Shown here piece by piece: positions 26,501-33,730 of a DNA stretch of 64,000 nucleotides. Numbering within the stretch: the first letter of the stretch is position 1; each line of letters starts with the position of its first letter. Both the position numbers and the translations under genes were made by a program. The DNA comes from Rhizobium mayense (GTDB lineage: Bacteria > Pseudomonadota > Alphaproteobacteria > Rhizobiales > Rhizobiaceae), in NCBI RefSeq assembly GCF_030272705.1, contig NZ_JARFYM010000014.1:62001-126000 (forward strand), written 5' to 3'. The notes below the pieces were generated by a model. That model searched no databases. It saw only the letters and a program-made list of their open reading frames with translations, and had not been told where the DNA came from.

Positions 26501-26851
26501 TTAGCTCTCATATCCATGTCGTTCGTCCTGCAACCGGCGGATAAGCGATCGTAGCATCTTGCCGATTTCATCACCCGAGGACATCGTCGCCTTAATTCGC
26601 TCAAAGGCGACGATCTCTACTCGTGTTGACAATATCAGATGCGTTTCCAATTCCTTCAGCGACCCTTGTGCAATCTTGAGATGATGAACGTAAGCCCCTG
26701 TAGCTTCTCGCCCATAACCTTCTGCGATGTTGGCCGCGACCGATACGGATGCGCGCCGTATTTGTGAAACCAAGCCGTAAATCTCTTCCTTCGGAAATTC
26801 CTTAGTAAGAGCATAACATTCAACGGCAAGATCCAAGGAGCGCTGCCACAC
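26501..26851 (-). CDS. Four-helix-bundle (23S rRNA IVS-type) protein, N-terminus disturbed
   Basis: A 116-codon frame from GTG 26851, matching the four-helix-bundle family (S23/IVS-encoded proteins, related to the Avd protein of diversity-generating retroelements). Typical blocks are VWQRSLDLAVECYALTKEFP, EEIYGLVSQIRRASVSVAANIAEG, and GSLKELETHL. The usual family N-terminus SYxDLxVWQ is present in frame upstream (SYQDLTVWQ) but lacks an ATG. The only nearby ATG, directly after AGGAG, is in another frame and stops after five codons; removing one G would join them. So the gene either starts at GTG or has a frameshifted start. It sits inside the nuo operon between nuoD and nuoC, bracketed by inverted 7-bp repeat arrays. 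Biochemical role unknown. Confidence 0.75.
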   Translation of the reverse strand: MWQRSLDLAVECYALTKEFPKEEIYGLVSQIRRASVSVAANIAEGYGREATGAYVHHLKIAQGSLKELETHLILSTRVEIVAFERIKATMSSGDEIGKMLRSLIRRLQDERHGYES

Positions 26852-26897
26852 TGTAAGGTCCTGGTAGGAATTAATCGCCGTTCGCCATTCTCCTGTT

Positions 26898-26921
26898 GCC
26901 TATTGGCTACTGCCTATTGCC
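26898..26921. repeat. Right heptamer array of the inserted cassette
   Basis: Read on the minus strand: GGCAATA-GGCAGTA-GCCAATA-GGC, continuing degenerately, i.e. the same 7-bp unit as the left array but in opposite orientation. It lies 2 nt from the nuoC stop and just upstream of the four-helix-bundle gene. Confidence 0.75.
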
Positions 26922-26923
26922 TT

Positions 26924-27526
26924 TTATTGTTTCGCCTTCTCATCGCCCGGCAGCACGTAGTCCGTGCCTTCCCAGGGGGACAAGAAGTCGAAGTTACGGA
27001 ATTCCTGCTTCAACTCGACCGGCTCGTAGATGACGCGCTTGGCAGCGTCGTCATAACGAACTTCAACGAAACCAGTGGTCGGGAAATCCTTGCGCAGCGG
27101 GTGGCCTTCGAAGCCGTAGTCGGTCAGGAGGCGGCGCAGATCGGGGTGGCCGGTGAAGAGAACGCCGTACATGTCCCAGGTTTCGCGTTCGAACCAATCG
27201 GCGCCGGGATAGACGCTGCAGGCCGAGGGAACCGGCTGATCTTCGGCGACGGGAACCTTGACGCGGATGCGCAGGTTCTTCTTCGGCGACAGCAGGTGAT
27301 AGACGACATCGAAACGATCGGGACGCTGCGGCCAGTCGACGCCGCAAATATCCGTCAGGTTGACGAAACCGCATTTGGCATCATCACGCAGGAACGTCAG
27401 CAGCGCGACCACGTTTGCGGCCGTCGTCGTCACGTTCAGCTCGCCATACTTGATCTCGAACGACGAAATCAGCGTGCCGCGAATTTCGGTGAGATAGGTG
27501 GCGAGTTCGTTCAGGGCTTCACTCAT
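26924..27526 (-). CDS. nuoC: NADH-quinone oxidoreductase subunit C
   Basis: The 30-kDa peripheral-arm subunit. 200 residues with the signature ERETWDMYGVLFTGHPDLRRLLTDYGFEGHPLRKDFP. It ends in EKAKQ directly beside the heptamer array, so the cassette boundary lies immediately after the stop codon; the C-terminus looks complete for the family. It lies 18 nt after nuoB. Confidence 0.98.
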   Translation of the reverse strand: MSEALNELATYLTEIRGTLISSFEIKYGELNVTTTAANVVALLTFLRDDAKCGFVNLTDICGVDWPQRPDRFDVVYHLLSPKKNLRIRVKVPVAEDQPVPSACSVYPGADWFERETWDMYGVLFTGHPDLRRLLTDYGFEGHPLRKDFPTTGFVEVRYDDAAKRVIYEPVELKQEFRNFDFLSPWEGTDYVLPGDEKAKQ

Positions 27527-27544
27527 ATTGCCTTGTCCCCTGCC

Positions 27545-28126
27545 TTACCGTTCGATCGTGCCGGTGCGCCGGATTTTCTTCTGCAGCAGAAGCACGCCGT
27601 AAAGCAGCGCCTCCGCCGTGGGAGGACAGCCCGGTACATAGATGTCGATCGGCACGACGCGGTCGCAGCCGCGCACAACAGAATAGGAATAATGATAGTA
27701 GCCGCCGCCGTTGGCGCAGGAGCCCATCGAGATGACGTAGCGCGGTTCCGGCATCTGGTCGTAGACCTTGCGCAGAGCCGGAGCCATCTTGTTGGTCAGC
27801 GTGCCGGCAACAATCATGACGTCGGACTGACGCGGCGAGGCGCGTGGCGCAAAACCGAAACGCTCGACGTCGTAACGCGGCATGGAAACCTGCATCATTT
27901 CGACGGCGCAGCAAGCGAGACCGAAGGTCATCCACATTAGCGAGCCGGTACGGGCCCAGTTGATCAGCTCGTCGGTCGAGGTGACCAAAAAGCCCTTGTC
28001 GGCGAGTTCATTGTTGATCTCGCCGAAGAACGGGTCATTGCTGCCAACGGGCTTGCCGGTTGAGGGATCGATGATCCCCTTCGGTTGCGGCGCAACGAGC
28101 GTCGTGTTGCTTTGGGCTACTCCCAT
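27545..28126 (-). CDS. nuoB: NADH-quinone oxidoreductase subunit B
   Basis: Holds the terminal [4Fe-4S] cluster N2 that reduces quinone. 193 residues from ATG 28126 (MGVAQSNTT), which is preceded by AAGGGAG and overlaps the end of nuoA by 10 nt. An in-frame ATG at 28147 would add seven residues and is less likely. The cluster ligands are in GLACCAVEMM, MGSCANGGGYYHYSYSVVRG and VPGCPPTAEALL. Confidence 0.97.
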   Translation of the reverse strand: MGVAQSNTTLVAPQPKGIIDPSTGKPVGSNDPFFGEINNELADKGFLVTSTDELINWARTGSLMWMTFGLACCAVEMMQVSMPRYDVERFGFAPRASPRQSDVMIVAGTLTNKMAPALRKVYDQMPEPRYVISMGSCANGGGYYHYSYSVVRGCDRVVPIDIYVPGCPPTAEALLYGVLLLQKKIRRTGTIER

Positions 28127-28482
28127 TCGAGCGCTCCCTTCTTCCATTCATAGATAAAGCCGATGGTCAGCACCGCCAGGAACACCATCATCGACCAGAA
28201 CCCGAACCAGCCGATCGCACCGAAAGATACGGCCCAGGGGAAAAGGAAGGCGACTTCCAGGTCAAAGATGATGAAGAGAATCGACACAAGATAGAAGCGG
28301 ATGTCGAACTTCATGCGGGCGTCATCGAATGCGTTGAAGCCGCATTCGTAAGCCGACAGCTTTTCCGAGTCAGGCGCCTTGAAGGCGACGGCAAACGGCG
28401 TAATCAACAACGCCAGGCCGATCACCACGGCAATACCAATGAAAATCGCTATCGGAATATAGGAACTGAGCAGTCCAGTCAT
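28117..28482 (-). CDS. nuoA: NADH-quinone oxidoreductase subunit A
   Basis: The first gene of the complex I operon. About 121 residues and three helices; signature KLSAYECGFNAFDDARMKFDIRFYLVSILFIIFDLEVAFLFPW (given in two overlapping parts in the family: YECGF and DIRFYLVSILFIIFDLE). I chose ATG 28482 (MTGLLSSYIP); ATG 28485 or 28491 are possible. The 260-bp spacer to the tRNA-Asp genes should contain the operon promoter; I could not pick a convincing one. Confidence 0.95.
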   Translation of the reverse strand: MTGLLSSYIPIAIFIGIAVVIGLALLITPFAVAFKAPDSEKLSAYECGFNAFDDARMKFDIRFYLVSILFIIFDLEVAFLFPWAVSFGAIGWFGFWSMMVFLAVLTIGFIYEWKKGALEWE

Positions 28483-28742
28483 CATGTCCATCCCTGCTTG
28501 CCATGGGCGCCGGGGCGGCGCCTCTGAGCAAATGCCCAAGCCAAGCGAAAGAGCGTTGCAACAAAGCCGTGGTTAGCGCAGCCGGAGCGCGGGCGCAAGC
28601 CTTTTGAATGTGTCGTTTCAAGCACTACCGAACCGGGCTTATCAACAAGCTGCAACGATATCGCGACAAATCCGCGCAAACGCGGAACGGTGTTTTCGCA
28701 GTCGCAGCAAATTGATGATTGATTGTAATGGCTTGAAGCAAA

Positions 28743-28819
28743 TGGCGCGAGTGACGGGGCTCGAACCCGCGACCTCCGGCGTGACAGGCCGGCACTCTAA
28801 CCGACTGAGCTACACCCGC
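28743..28819 (-). tRNA. tRNA-Asp (GTC), copy 1
   Basis: 77 nt including an encoded CCA. The acceptor stem GCGGGTG pairs with CACTCGC (one G-T pair), followed by discriminator G. The anticodon loop CTGTCAC gives GTC. The TTCGAGCC T-loop and AGCTCAG D-arm are normal. It is identical in sequence to the copy at 28871-28947. Confidence 0.97.
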
Positions 28820-28870
28820 GCATCGTTTGACCTATCGGCCAGGCGGAAATCCGGAATAAGTGCTTGAAAA

Positions 28871-28947
28871 TGGCGCGAGTGACGGGGCTCGAACCCGCGA
28901 CCTCCGGCGTGACAGGCCGGCACTCTAACCGACTGAGCTACACCCGC
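28871..28947 (-). tRNA. tRNA-Asp (GTC), copy 2
   Basis: The same 77-nt sequence as the neighbouring copy, CCA included, separated from it by 51 bp of unrelated DNA. The two are probably one transcript. Confidence 0.97.
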
Positions 28948-29339
28948 ATTTCATTTCAAGCATTCCGGATGCTTTCGCACCCATCAAAGCGGTCTCTCGC
29001 CGTTCGATGAGCGGCTAACTACGGGGTTCGTGTTTGGGTGTCAAGCAGGTTTAAATACAAATCCATGACAGAGAGCGAATTGTTTGCACAACCTTCGCCG
29101 ACGCATTCCGGCTCAGCCGATTTGGCATGGCAGGTTCGCGCCTCACGCATTTCAAAAGCGGCTCATACACGCTTCCCGGCAAGGCTGCTTTCGCGAAAGG
29201 ACATGGTGTCGATATCGACTCGGAGGAGCGACGCCATCAAAAAAATCAAAAAATCTTCACAAACACTCTTGCGGTTTTTTGCCGTTCCGCATAGATCACG
29301 GCCACTGAACGCGGCGGGCCAACGACCCGCTTGCATGAC
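28948..29339. other. Gene-free stretch between tRNA-Asp and tRNA-Val
   Basis: 392 bp with divergent tRNA genes at both ends, so it must hold both promoters. Open frames on the plus strand (up to 103 codons) lack a ribosome-binding site and familiar sequence. A likely tRNA-Val promoter is listed separately; nothing else is recognised. Confidence 0.6.
29269..29297 (+). promoter_or_regulatory. Possible sigma-70 promoter of tRNA-Val
   Basis: TTGCGG (29269-29274), a 17-bp spacer, then TAGATC (29292-29297), about 42 bp before the mature tRNA 5' end. The spacing is right; the match to consensus is moderate. Confidence 0.4.
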
Positions 29340-29415
29340 GGGCGATTAGCTCAGTTGGTAGAGCGCCTCGTTTACACCGAGGATGTCGGGAGTTCGAGTC
29401 TCTCATCGCCCACCA
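29340..29415 (+). tRNA. tRNA-Val (TAC)
   Basis: 76 nt with an encoded CCA. The acceptor GGGCGAT pairs with ATCGCCC, discriminator A. Anticodon loop TTTACAC gives TAC; the T-loop GTTCGAGTC is normal. Confidence 0.97.
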
Positions 29416-29519
29416 TTTTCCAAACATGAAATTTGATTGGCTGAGATCGCGGCTTTCGGGCTGCTTCGTAGCGCTTTTTTGCGTGCTGCAACGGTGCAAA
29501 CGCCGTACGCCGTTCCCGC

Positions 29520-29633
29520 TCAATAATTACCCGCGATCACGATCGTCAGAAGTACTGCGGAAACAAGCACGAGCGCTGCGATGATTGCGAGCAGCTCCTC
29601 CAGCATAAAGCGTCCCATCTTGCTGCCATCCAT
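29520..29633 (-). CDS. 37-residue membrane peptide
   Basis: A short ORF with a good ribosome-binding site (GGGAG, 8 nt before ATG 29633). A polar N-terminus (MDGSKMGRFMLEE) leads into one long hydrophobic helix (LLAIIAALVLVSAVLLTIVIAG), so a single-pass membrane peptide is expected. The same frame is open to ATG 29729 (69 codons), but that start has no ribosome-binding site. It lies between tRNA-Val and rkpJ, about 210 bp downstream of rkpJ in the same direction. Function unknown. Confidence 0.5.
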   Translation of the reverse strand: MDGSKMGRFMLEELLAIIAALVLVSAVLLTIVIAGNY

Positions 29634-29840
29634 GACGTTTGCTCCCTGCAAACCGGTTATTCGCTCTTTGTCCCAACGTCGAATCGCTGCGTTCAGTTCA
29701 CTATGAACCTCGACATAAGTGGCCGGCATGGCAATTTCAGGGTTAATGATACCAGGGTTGTTCTTATGCCTAGTGGAAGATGTACACCGTCGCTTTTCCG
29801 AGGCTTGTCATTGATTCCTGCTCAATCCTCAAACACGCGA

Positions 29841-31139
29841 TCAAGGAATATTGATCTTCATCGGCCTTCGCCGTGGTGGCGGATCGATATAGGCGGCCGG
29901 CAGGTTGACGGTCTGCGACAAAAGACGTTTGACGATTTCAGCCGATGCCGATCGTGCGCCGGCGCGGGAATAGAAATTCCCGCGCACCTGGACGGACGCG
30001 GCAAGTAGCTTCAGAAATGCGCTGCGAATATCCGGTGACGGTGTTGCCGGATTGCCCCAGAAAAGATCCAACGGCCGCTGGTCGGTCAGGCCTTCGATAT
30101 CGTAGATAGCCGCTCCCAGGGCTTTTACCGGCCTGTCAGCCTGCAGGGCAGAAAGTGCGACGGTAGAATTGACCGTCACCACACCTTGGCTCGCCGTGAT
30201 CAGTTTTTCGAGATTGCCGCCGTCGATAAAATGAACACGGGACGACAAGCCGAGCTCCGCGCAGATGGCGTCGATATAGCCTTTCCAATCGACGAGGTCG
30301 TTGTCGAGCGGATGAAGCTTTACCACCAGATGCGAGTCGGAAGTTGCATGCGCGACGAAGGACCGCATGATCTGACGGATAGCATCCTGCTGCCGATTGA
30401 AGGGCGAGTGGGAGCGCAGTTGATAATCCGTCTGAAGCTGCAGTGGGTAGACGAAGAAGCGCGTTTTGTCGGCGATCAAGCGCTCGGTCGTTGCCTCAGC
30501 CTCCCTTGCGCGCCGGCCGCTCGACGGCAGCCGGCGGAGCCAGCCCGCATATTCCACCAGCGGATGATAGAGCGCATGGCGCTTGTAGCCGGGATAGAGA
30601 AACCACAGAAAAGCGTTGGGAATATTGTAAAGGAGATCATATGCCGCCTCCGCCAGGAAGCTGTGGCTGAAGCGGCGGGTCCAATCCGGCTCGGGAAGGC
30701 TCGCGGCGGCCTCCACGATGTACAGCGGATCGACAGGAAAGCGGGAATTGGATGACATTCCGTCGCGCTCGATCGTTACCCAATCCGGCCGCAGATATCC
30801 CATCTCGACGACATTGATGCTGGCGCCCTGTTGCCGCGCCTCTTCGATGGCGACTTGATGATACGGACGCTCTTCACCGAGAAGAATCACGTCGGTGACC
30901 TTGCCGGCCTCGATTCGGCGGCGAACGTAATGGCGCCAGCCGGCAAAGGCGCCGCGATAATTGAGGGCGCCGCGACGACGCCAGAATATCCAATCGCCAA
31001 GGTTCAAGTTGATACGGATGCATCGGTGGCCAGCGGCCTCTAATCCCCAGGCGATTTCGGTGAAAAGCGGTGAGGACGGCCCTTGCAGGAAAAGGAAGAC
31101 GCGCTGAGAAGCCGCTGCGTCCCCCTGCCTCTCAGCCAT
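29841..31139 (-). CDS. rkpJ: Capsule polysaccharide protein RkpJ (KpsS/LipB-like)
   Basis: 432 residues. Belongs to the KpsC/KpsS/LipB-type capsule family: FLFLQGPSSPLFTEIAWGLEAAGH near the N-terminus, FFVYPLQLQTDYQLRSHSPF in the middle, then LVVKLHPLDNDLVDW and GVVTVNSTVALSALQADRPV, a GT-B-like nucleotide-sugar region. In E. coli, KpsS and KpsC build the beta-Kdo linker that joins capsule to its lipid; in Sinorhizobium, RkpJ is required for K-antigen. The start is ATG 31139, overlapping the rkpI stop by one base (TGATG); the longer frame to 31346 lies wholly over rkpI and is not used. Last gene of the rkpAGHIJ series; a kpsF homologue, known after rkpJ in S. fredii, is absent. Confidence 0.88.
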   Translation of the reverse strand: MAERQGDAAASQRVFLFLQGPSSPLFTEIAWGLEAAGHRCIRINLNLGDWIFWRRRGALNYRGAFAGWRHYVRRRIEAGKVTDVILLGEERPYHQVAIEEARQQGASINVVEMGYLRPDWVTIERDGMSSNSRFPVDPLYIVEAAASLPEPDWTRRFSHSFLAEAAYDLLYNIPNAFLWFLYPGYKRHALYHPLVEYAGWLRRLPSSGRRAREAEATTERLIADKTRFFVYPLQLQTDYQLRSHSPFNRQQDAIRQIMRSFVAHATSDSHLVVKLHPLDNDLVDWKGYIDAICAELGLSSRVHFIDGGNLEKLITASQGVVTVNSTVALSALQADRPVKALGAAIYDIEGLTDQRPLDLFWGNPATPSPDIRSAFLKLLAASVQVRGNFYSRAGARSASAEIVKRLLSQTVNLPAAYIDPPPRRRPMKINIP

Positions 31140-32716
31140 CACTCCGGAACCTCGGTGCTGAGCCCGGCATAACGCAGTAACGTGCCGATGAGATTCCACG
31201 GCGCCTCTTCCTGCGATGGCTTCGGCTTTTGCGAGTGCGATCGCGCGCGGCCAAGCGGAACGATGATGTAGTCCGTGCGCGGATCGGGAAAGGGATCGGC
31301 GAAGGCCTTCAGCAGCGGTGCGTGATCGCCGTAAAACAACAGCCACACTGGACGGTCGAGCCGATCCAGATGATGCGCAAGATTGCCCAGCGCATGGTCG
31401 GCGCGCATCAGCAGTTCGCTATAGATATCCACCGGATTCGTCAGGTCTCCACAGCGACCGGGCTCCCAAGGCCCATGATTCGCCATGGAAGCGACGAAGA
31501 CAAAATTTTTCCCGACGCCATCCCCGTCGATTGCGCGAATCACGCTTTTCGTCAGCGACAGGTCGCTGACATAGGGGCCGTCACGCTCGGGCCGGTGGTC
31601 GAATTCGTCCAGCATCATCATCCGGTCGAAACCGAGCTGTGGCATGGCCTTGTGGCGCAGAAAAAAGGTCTTGTCGTAGGGATGGATGAATTGCGTCTTC
31701 CAGCCGGCCTTTCGCAGTCTCTGTGGCCACACGACATCCTTGTAGTGACTGGCGCGCAAATAGGGGTAGCTCGCGTCGATATGGACGTTTTCGGGCAAGA
31801 GACCGCTCAACACCGCAAACTCTGTGCGGAGCGTATAACCTCCCTCGAAGACGCTGGTCATGCGGCCCCATTGTGCTGCCTGATCCCGCAGCCGGTCGAG
31901 GTTGGGCAATTTGACATCTTTCACGTCGAAATGCCGGAGGTCGATGAAGGATTCGGATTGCCATATGACGATCAGCGGTTCGTCGTCGCCATGTTCCCAA
32001 AGGTCATGAAGGGCGGAAATGAAGCGTTCGGATAGTTGCGTGACGATCGCTTCGCGCCTGACGCCCATCCAGATGACGAAATGAAAGACGACGGATTCGA
32101 ACGTGCCGAACCTGACCGTATCCTTCTTGACGTCGACCTTGCCGAGAACATTCTGCGTGAAACGACAGACGGGTCCACTGACGATCCTGCTGAACAAGGC
32201 GAGCCAAGGACCGAAGGCAACCGCCAGCATCACGAGAATCCAAAAGACGCCGTATTTGCTGGGCAGGATCGACGGCTCGAAATACATATAAAGCGCGCTG
32301 ACGCCGAACACGTAGGAGAGCGCGATGACCCAAAAGACGACGTTCAGAGACGTCGCGTAGAAAATCTCCTGGTATTTGAAAACATCGACCACCAGGGCGA
32401 TGTCGGAGAATACCAGAGGCTCACGGATGAACTCGAATTTTGCACGCGAAATGCCGGTGAAGATGACGAAGAAACTGATCGCACCCTGCGCACCGTAAAT
32501 CGGACGCCAGGAAATCGCGAAGAAGAAGGCATAGACGAGAGCGATGACGGGAATTCTTGCAGCCCACTCAAAAGTCAGCCGCTTCAAACTTCTCTCTGTA
32601 TGATTTTGCTTGTTGACGGCAGCAGGCATCGCAAAGGGGTCGGTCAAGAAAATGACGACACAGGAAAAAGCGAAGCAGGCAACCGTCAAAAGAGCCGGAA
32701 AATCATGAAGTCTCAA
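31139..32716 (-). CDS. rkpI: Sulfatase-fold membrane protein RkpI (LtaS-like)
   Basis: 525 residues. About five N-terminal membrane segments (residues 8-26, 52-68, 75-90, 120-145, 155-180) precede an alkaline-phosphatase-superfamily domain: PLIVIWQSESFIDLRHF, then EGGYTLRTEFAVLSGLLPE near residue 290, where the Thr matches the nucleophile position of LtaS-type transferases. MANHGPWEPG and LFYGDHAPLL carry metal ligands. Family members transfer phospho-head-groups from phospholipids to glycans or lipids; here a capsule-lipid or glycan substrate is inferred. The start is TTG 32716 with GGACGG 7 nt upstream; the next ATG (32629) would remove the first membrane segment. A 141-bp gap separates it from rkpH. 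Confidence 0.85.
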   Translation of the reverse strand: MRLHDFPALLTVACFAFSCVVIFLTDPFAMPAAVNKQNHTERSLKRLTFEWAARIPVIALVYAFFFAISWRPIYGAQGAISFFVIFTGISRAKFEFIREPLVFSDIALVVDVFKYQEIFYATSLNVVFWVIALSYVFGVSALYMYFEPSILPSKYGVFWILVMLAVAFGPWLALFSRIVSGPVCRFTQNVLGKVDVKKDTVRFGTFESVVFHFVIWMGVRREAIVTQLSERFISALHDLWEHGDDEPLIVIWQSESFIDLRHFDVKDVKLPNLDRLRDQAAQWGRMTSVFEGGYTLRTEFAVLSGLLPENVHIDASYPYLRASHYKDVVWPQRLRKAGWKTQFIHPYDKTFFLRHKAMPQLGFDRMMMLDEFDHRPERDGPYVSDLSLTKSVIRAIDGDGVGKNFVFVASMANHGPWEPGRCGDLTNPVDIYSELLMRADHALGNLAHHLDRLDRPVWLLFYGDHAPLLKAFADPFPDPRTDYIIVPLGRARSHSQKPKPSQEEAPWNLIGTLLRYAGLSTEVPE

Positions 32717-32857
32717 AACAACACCGTCCGAATATAGTAGTCTGCGGCAGCTCCTTCCAAAATCGGAAGGGATCAGTCGCCAAGTCTAAATTTTATTGTT
32801 TTTTATCCGCGTCCCCTCGGGATCGCAGGAGCATCAAATGAAATATGGAGAATGCTT

Positions 32858-33712
32858 TCACCTTCTATGATCAAAGCCTCCATTCATCACTTCGGAAAGA
32901 CTTCCATCTCGGCCTTGCCGAGATATTTTTCTCAGCCTGTGGGAAAACCACCACATCAACAGCGGCTTTATCAGCGGACCGAAATAACCGAGAGCGGTCA
33001 GCGATAATCCGAAATGGATCCGCGTTCTGCCGCGATCCAGGCTGTGGACAATTTTCGCCGCCACGGCTTCGGCACTCCACGGTTTGACGGCGCCCATGAG
33101 GAGTTCCGCTTCCGCGGGCCGCATGGGCAGTTCACGGCTATATTGCGGAGTGAGCGTATCCGGCGGAAAACAGATGGAGACACGCACCCCGGAAATGCCC
33201 GCCTCGGCGCCTAGAGCCTCCGCAAATCCGGCCAATGCCGACTTGGAAGCGCAATAGGCGGTGTAGCCGTAAATGCCGATCAAGGCGGCGCCGGAGGAGA
33301 TCATCATGATCTTGCCACCGCGGCGCGTTTTCATCCCCTTATAGACGGCGCGCACGACATTCGCCGTTCCGATGAGATTGGTGGCGATCTGTTCGTCAAA
33401 TACCGCGGCTGGCATCCTTTCGAAAGCGGAGGGCTCGACGATGCCAGCCGAGGCAACCAGGACGTCGCAGGCCCCGAAGGCGTGTTCGCAGGTCTCAACG
33501 GCTTCCAGAACCTGATTGGCGGATGCGACGTCGACGCAGGCAACCTGGATGCGGGAAAGATCAGCGCCCGGGCTCGCAGCGATCTCGATGCGTGCCTGCT
33601 CCAGGCGTCCGAAGTGACGGGCGAGAAGGGAAACCCGATCGCCTCTTGCGGCATAGAGCCTGGCTATCGCCAGACCGATACCGCTTGAGCCCCCCGTGAC
33701 GATAACATGCAT
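32858..33712 (-). CDS. rkpH: SDR RkpH with 3-ketosphinganine-reductase signature
   Basis: A 284-residue NAD(P)-dependent short-chain reductase. Cofactor motif TGGSSGIG (residues 6-13), VASAGI, catalytic Ser139/140, Tyr153 and Lys157 (YCASK). Residues 183-189 read PPDTLTP, and the protein ends in a hydrophobic segment (LGYFGPLIKPLLMWWF) with a basic tail. This PPDT-TP motif plus a C-terminal membrane segment is characteristic of 3-ketodihydrosphingosine reductases (KDSR/FVT1). Inference: it reduces the ketone formed by the neighbouring alpha-oxoamine synthase RkpG, giving an amino alcohol. The gene follows rkpG by 18 nt. It is needed for K-antigen in Sinorhizobium. Confidence 0.9.
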   Translation of the reverse strand: MHVIVTGGSSGIGLAIARLYAARGDRVSLLARHFGRLEQARIEIAASPGADLSRIQVACVDVASANQVLEAVETCEHAFGACDVLVASAGIVEPSAFERMPAAVFDEQIATNLIGTANVVRAVYKGMKTRRGGKIMMISSGAALIGIYGYTAYCASKSALAGFAEALGAEAGISGVRVSICFPPDTLTPQYSRELPMRPAEAELLMGAVKPWSAEAVAAKIVHSLDRGRTRIHFGLSLTALGYFGPLIKPLLMWWFSHRLRKISRQGRDGSLSEVMNGGFDHRR

Positions 33713-33730
33713 GAGATGGTCGCCTCGCTG

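Noticed and set aside
29038..29349. 103-codon ORF between the tRNA genes
   Set aside because: Overlaps the tRNA-Val 5' end and its likely promoter; no ribosome-binding site or similarity.
28743..29415. tRNA genes as the attachment site of a genomic island covering the rkp genes
   Set aside because: I saw no integrase and no repeated tRNA 3' fragment at the far side, and rkpAGHIJ are widespread chromosomal genes in rhizobia.
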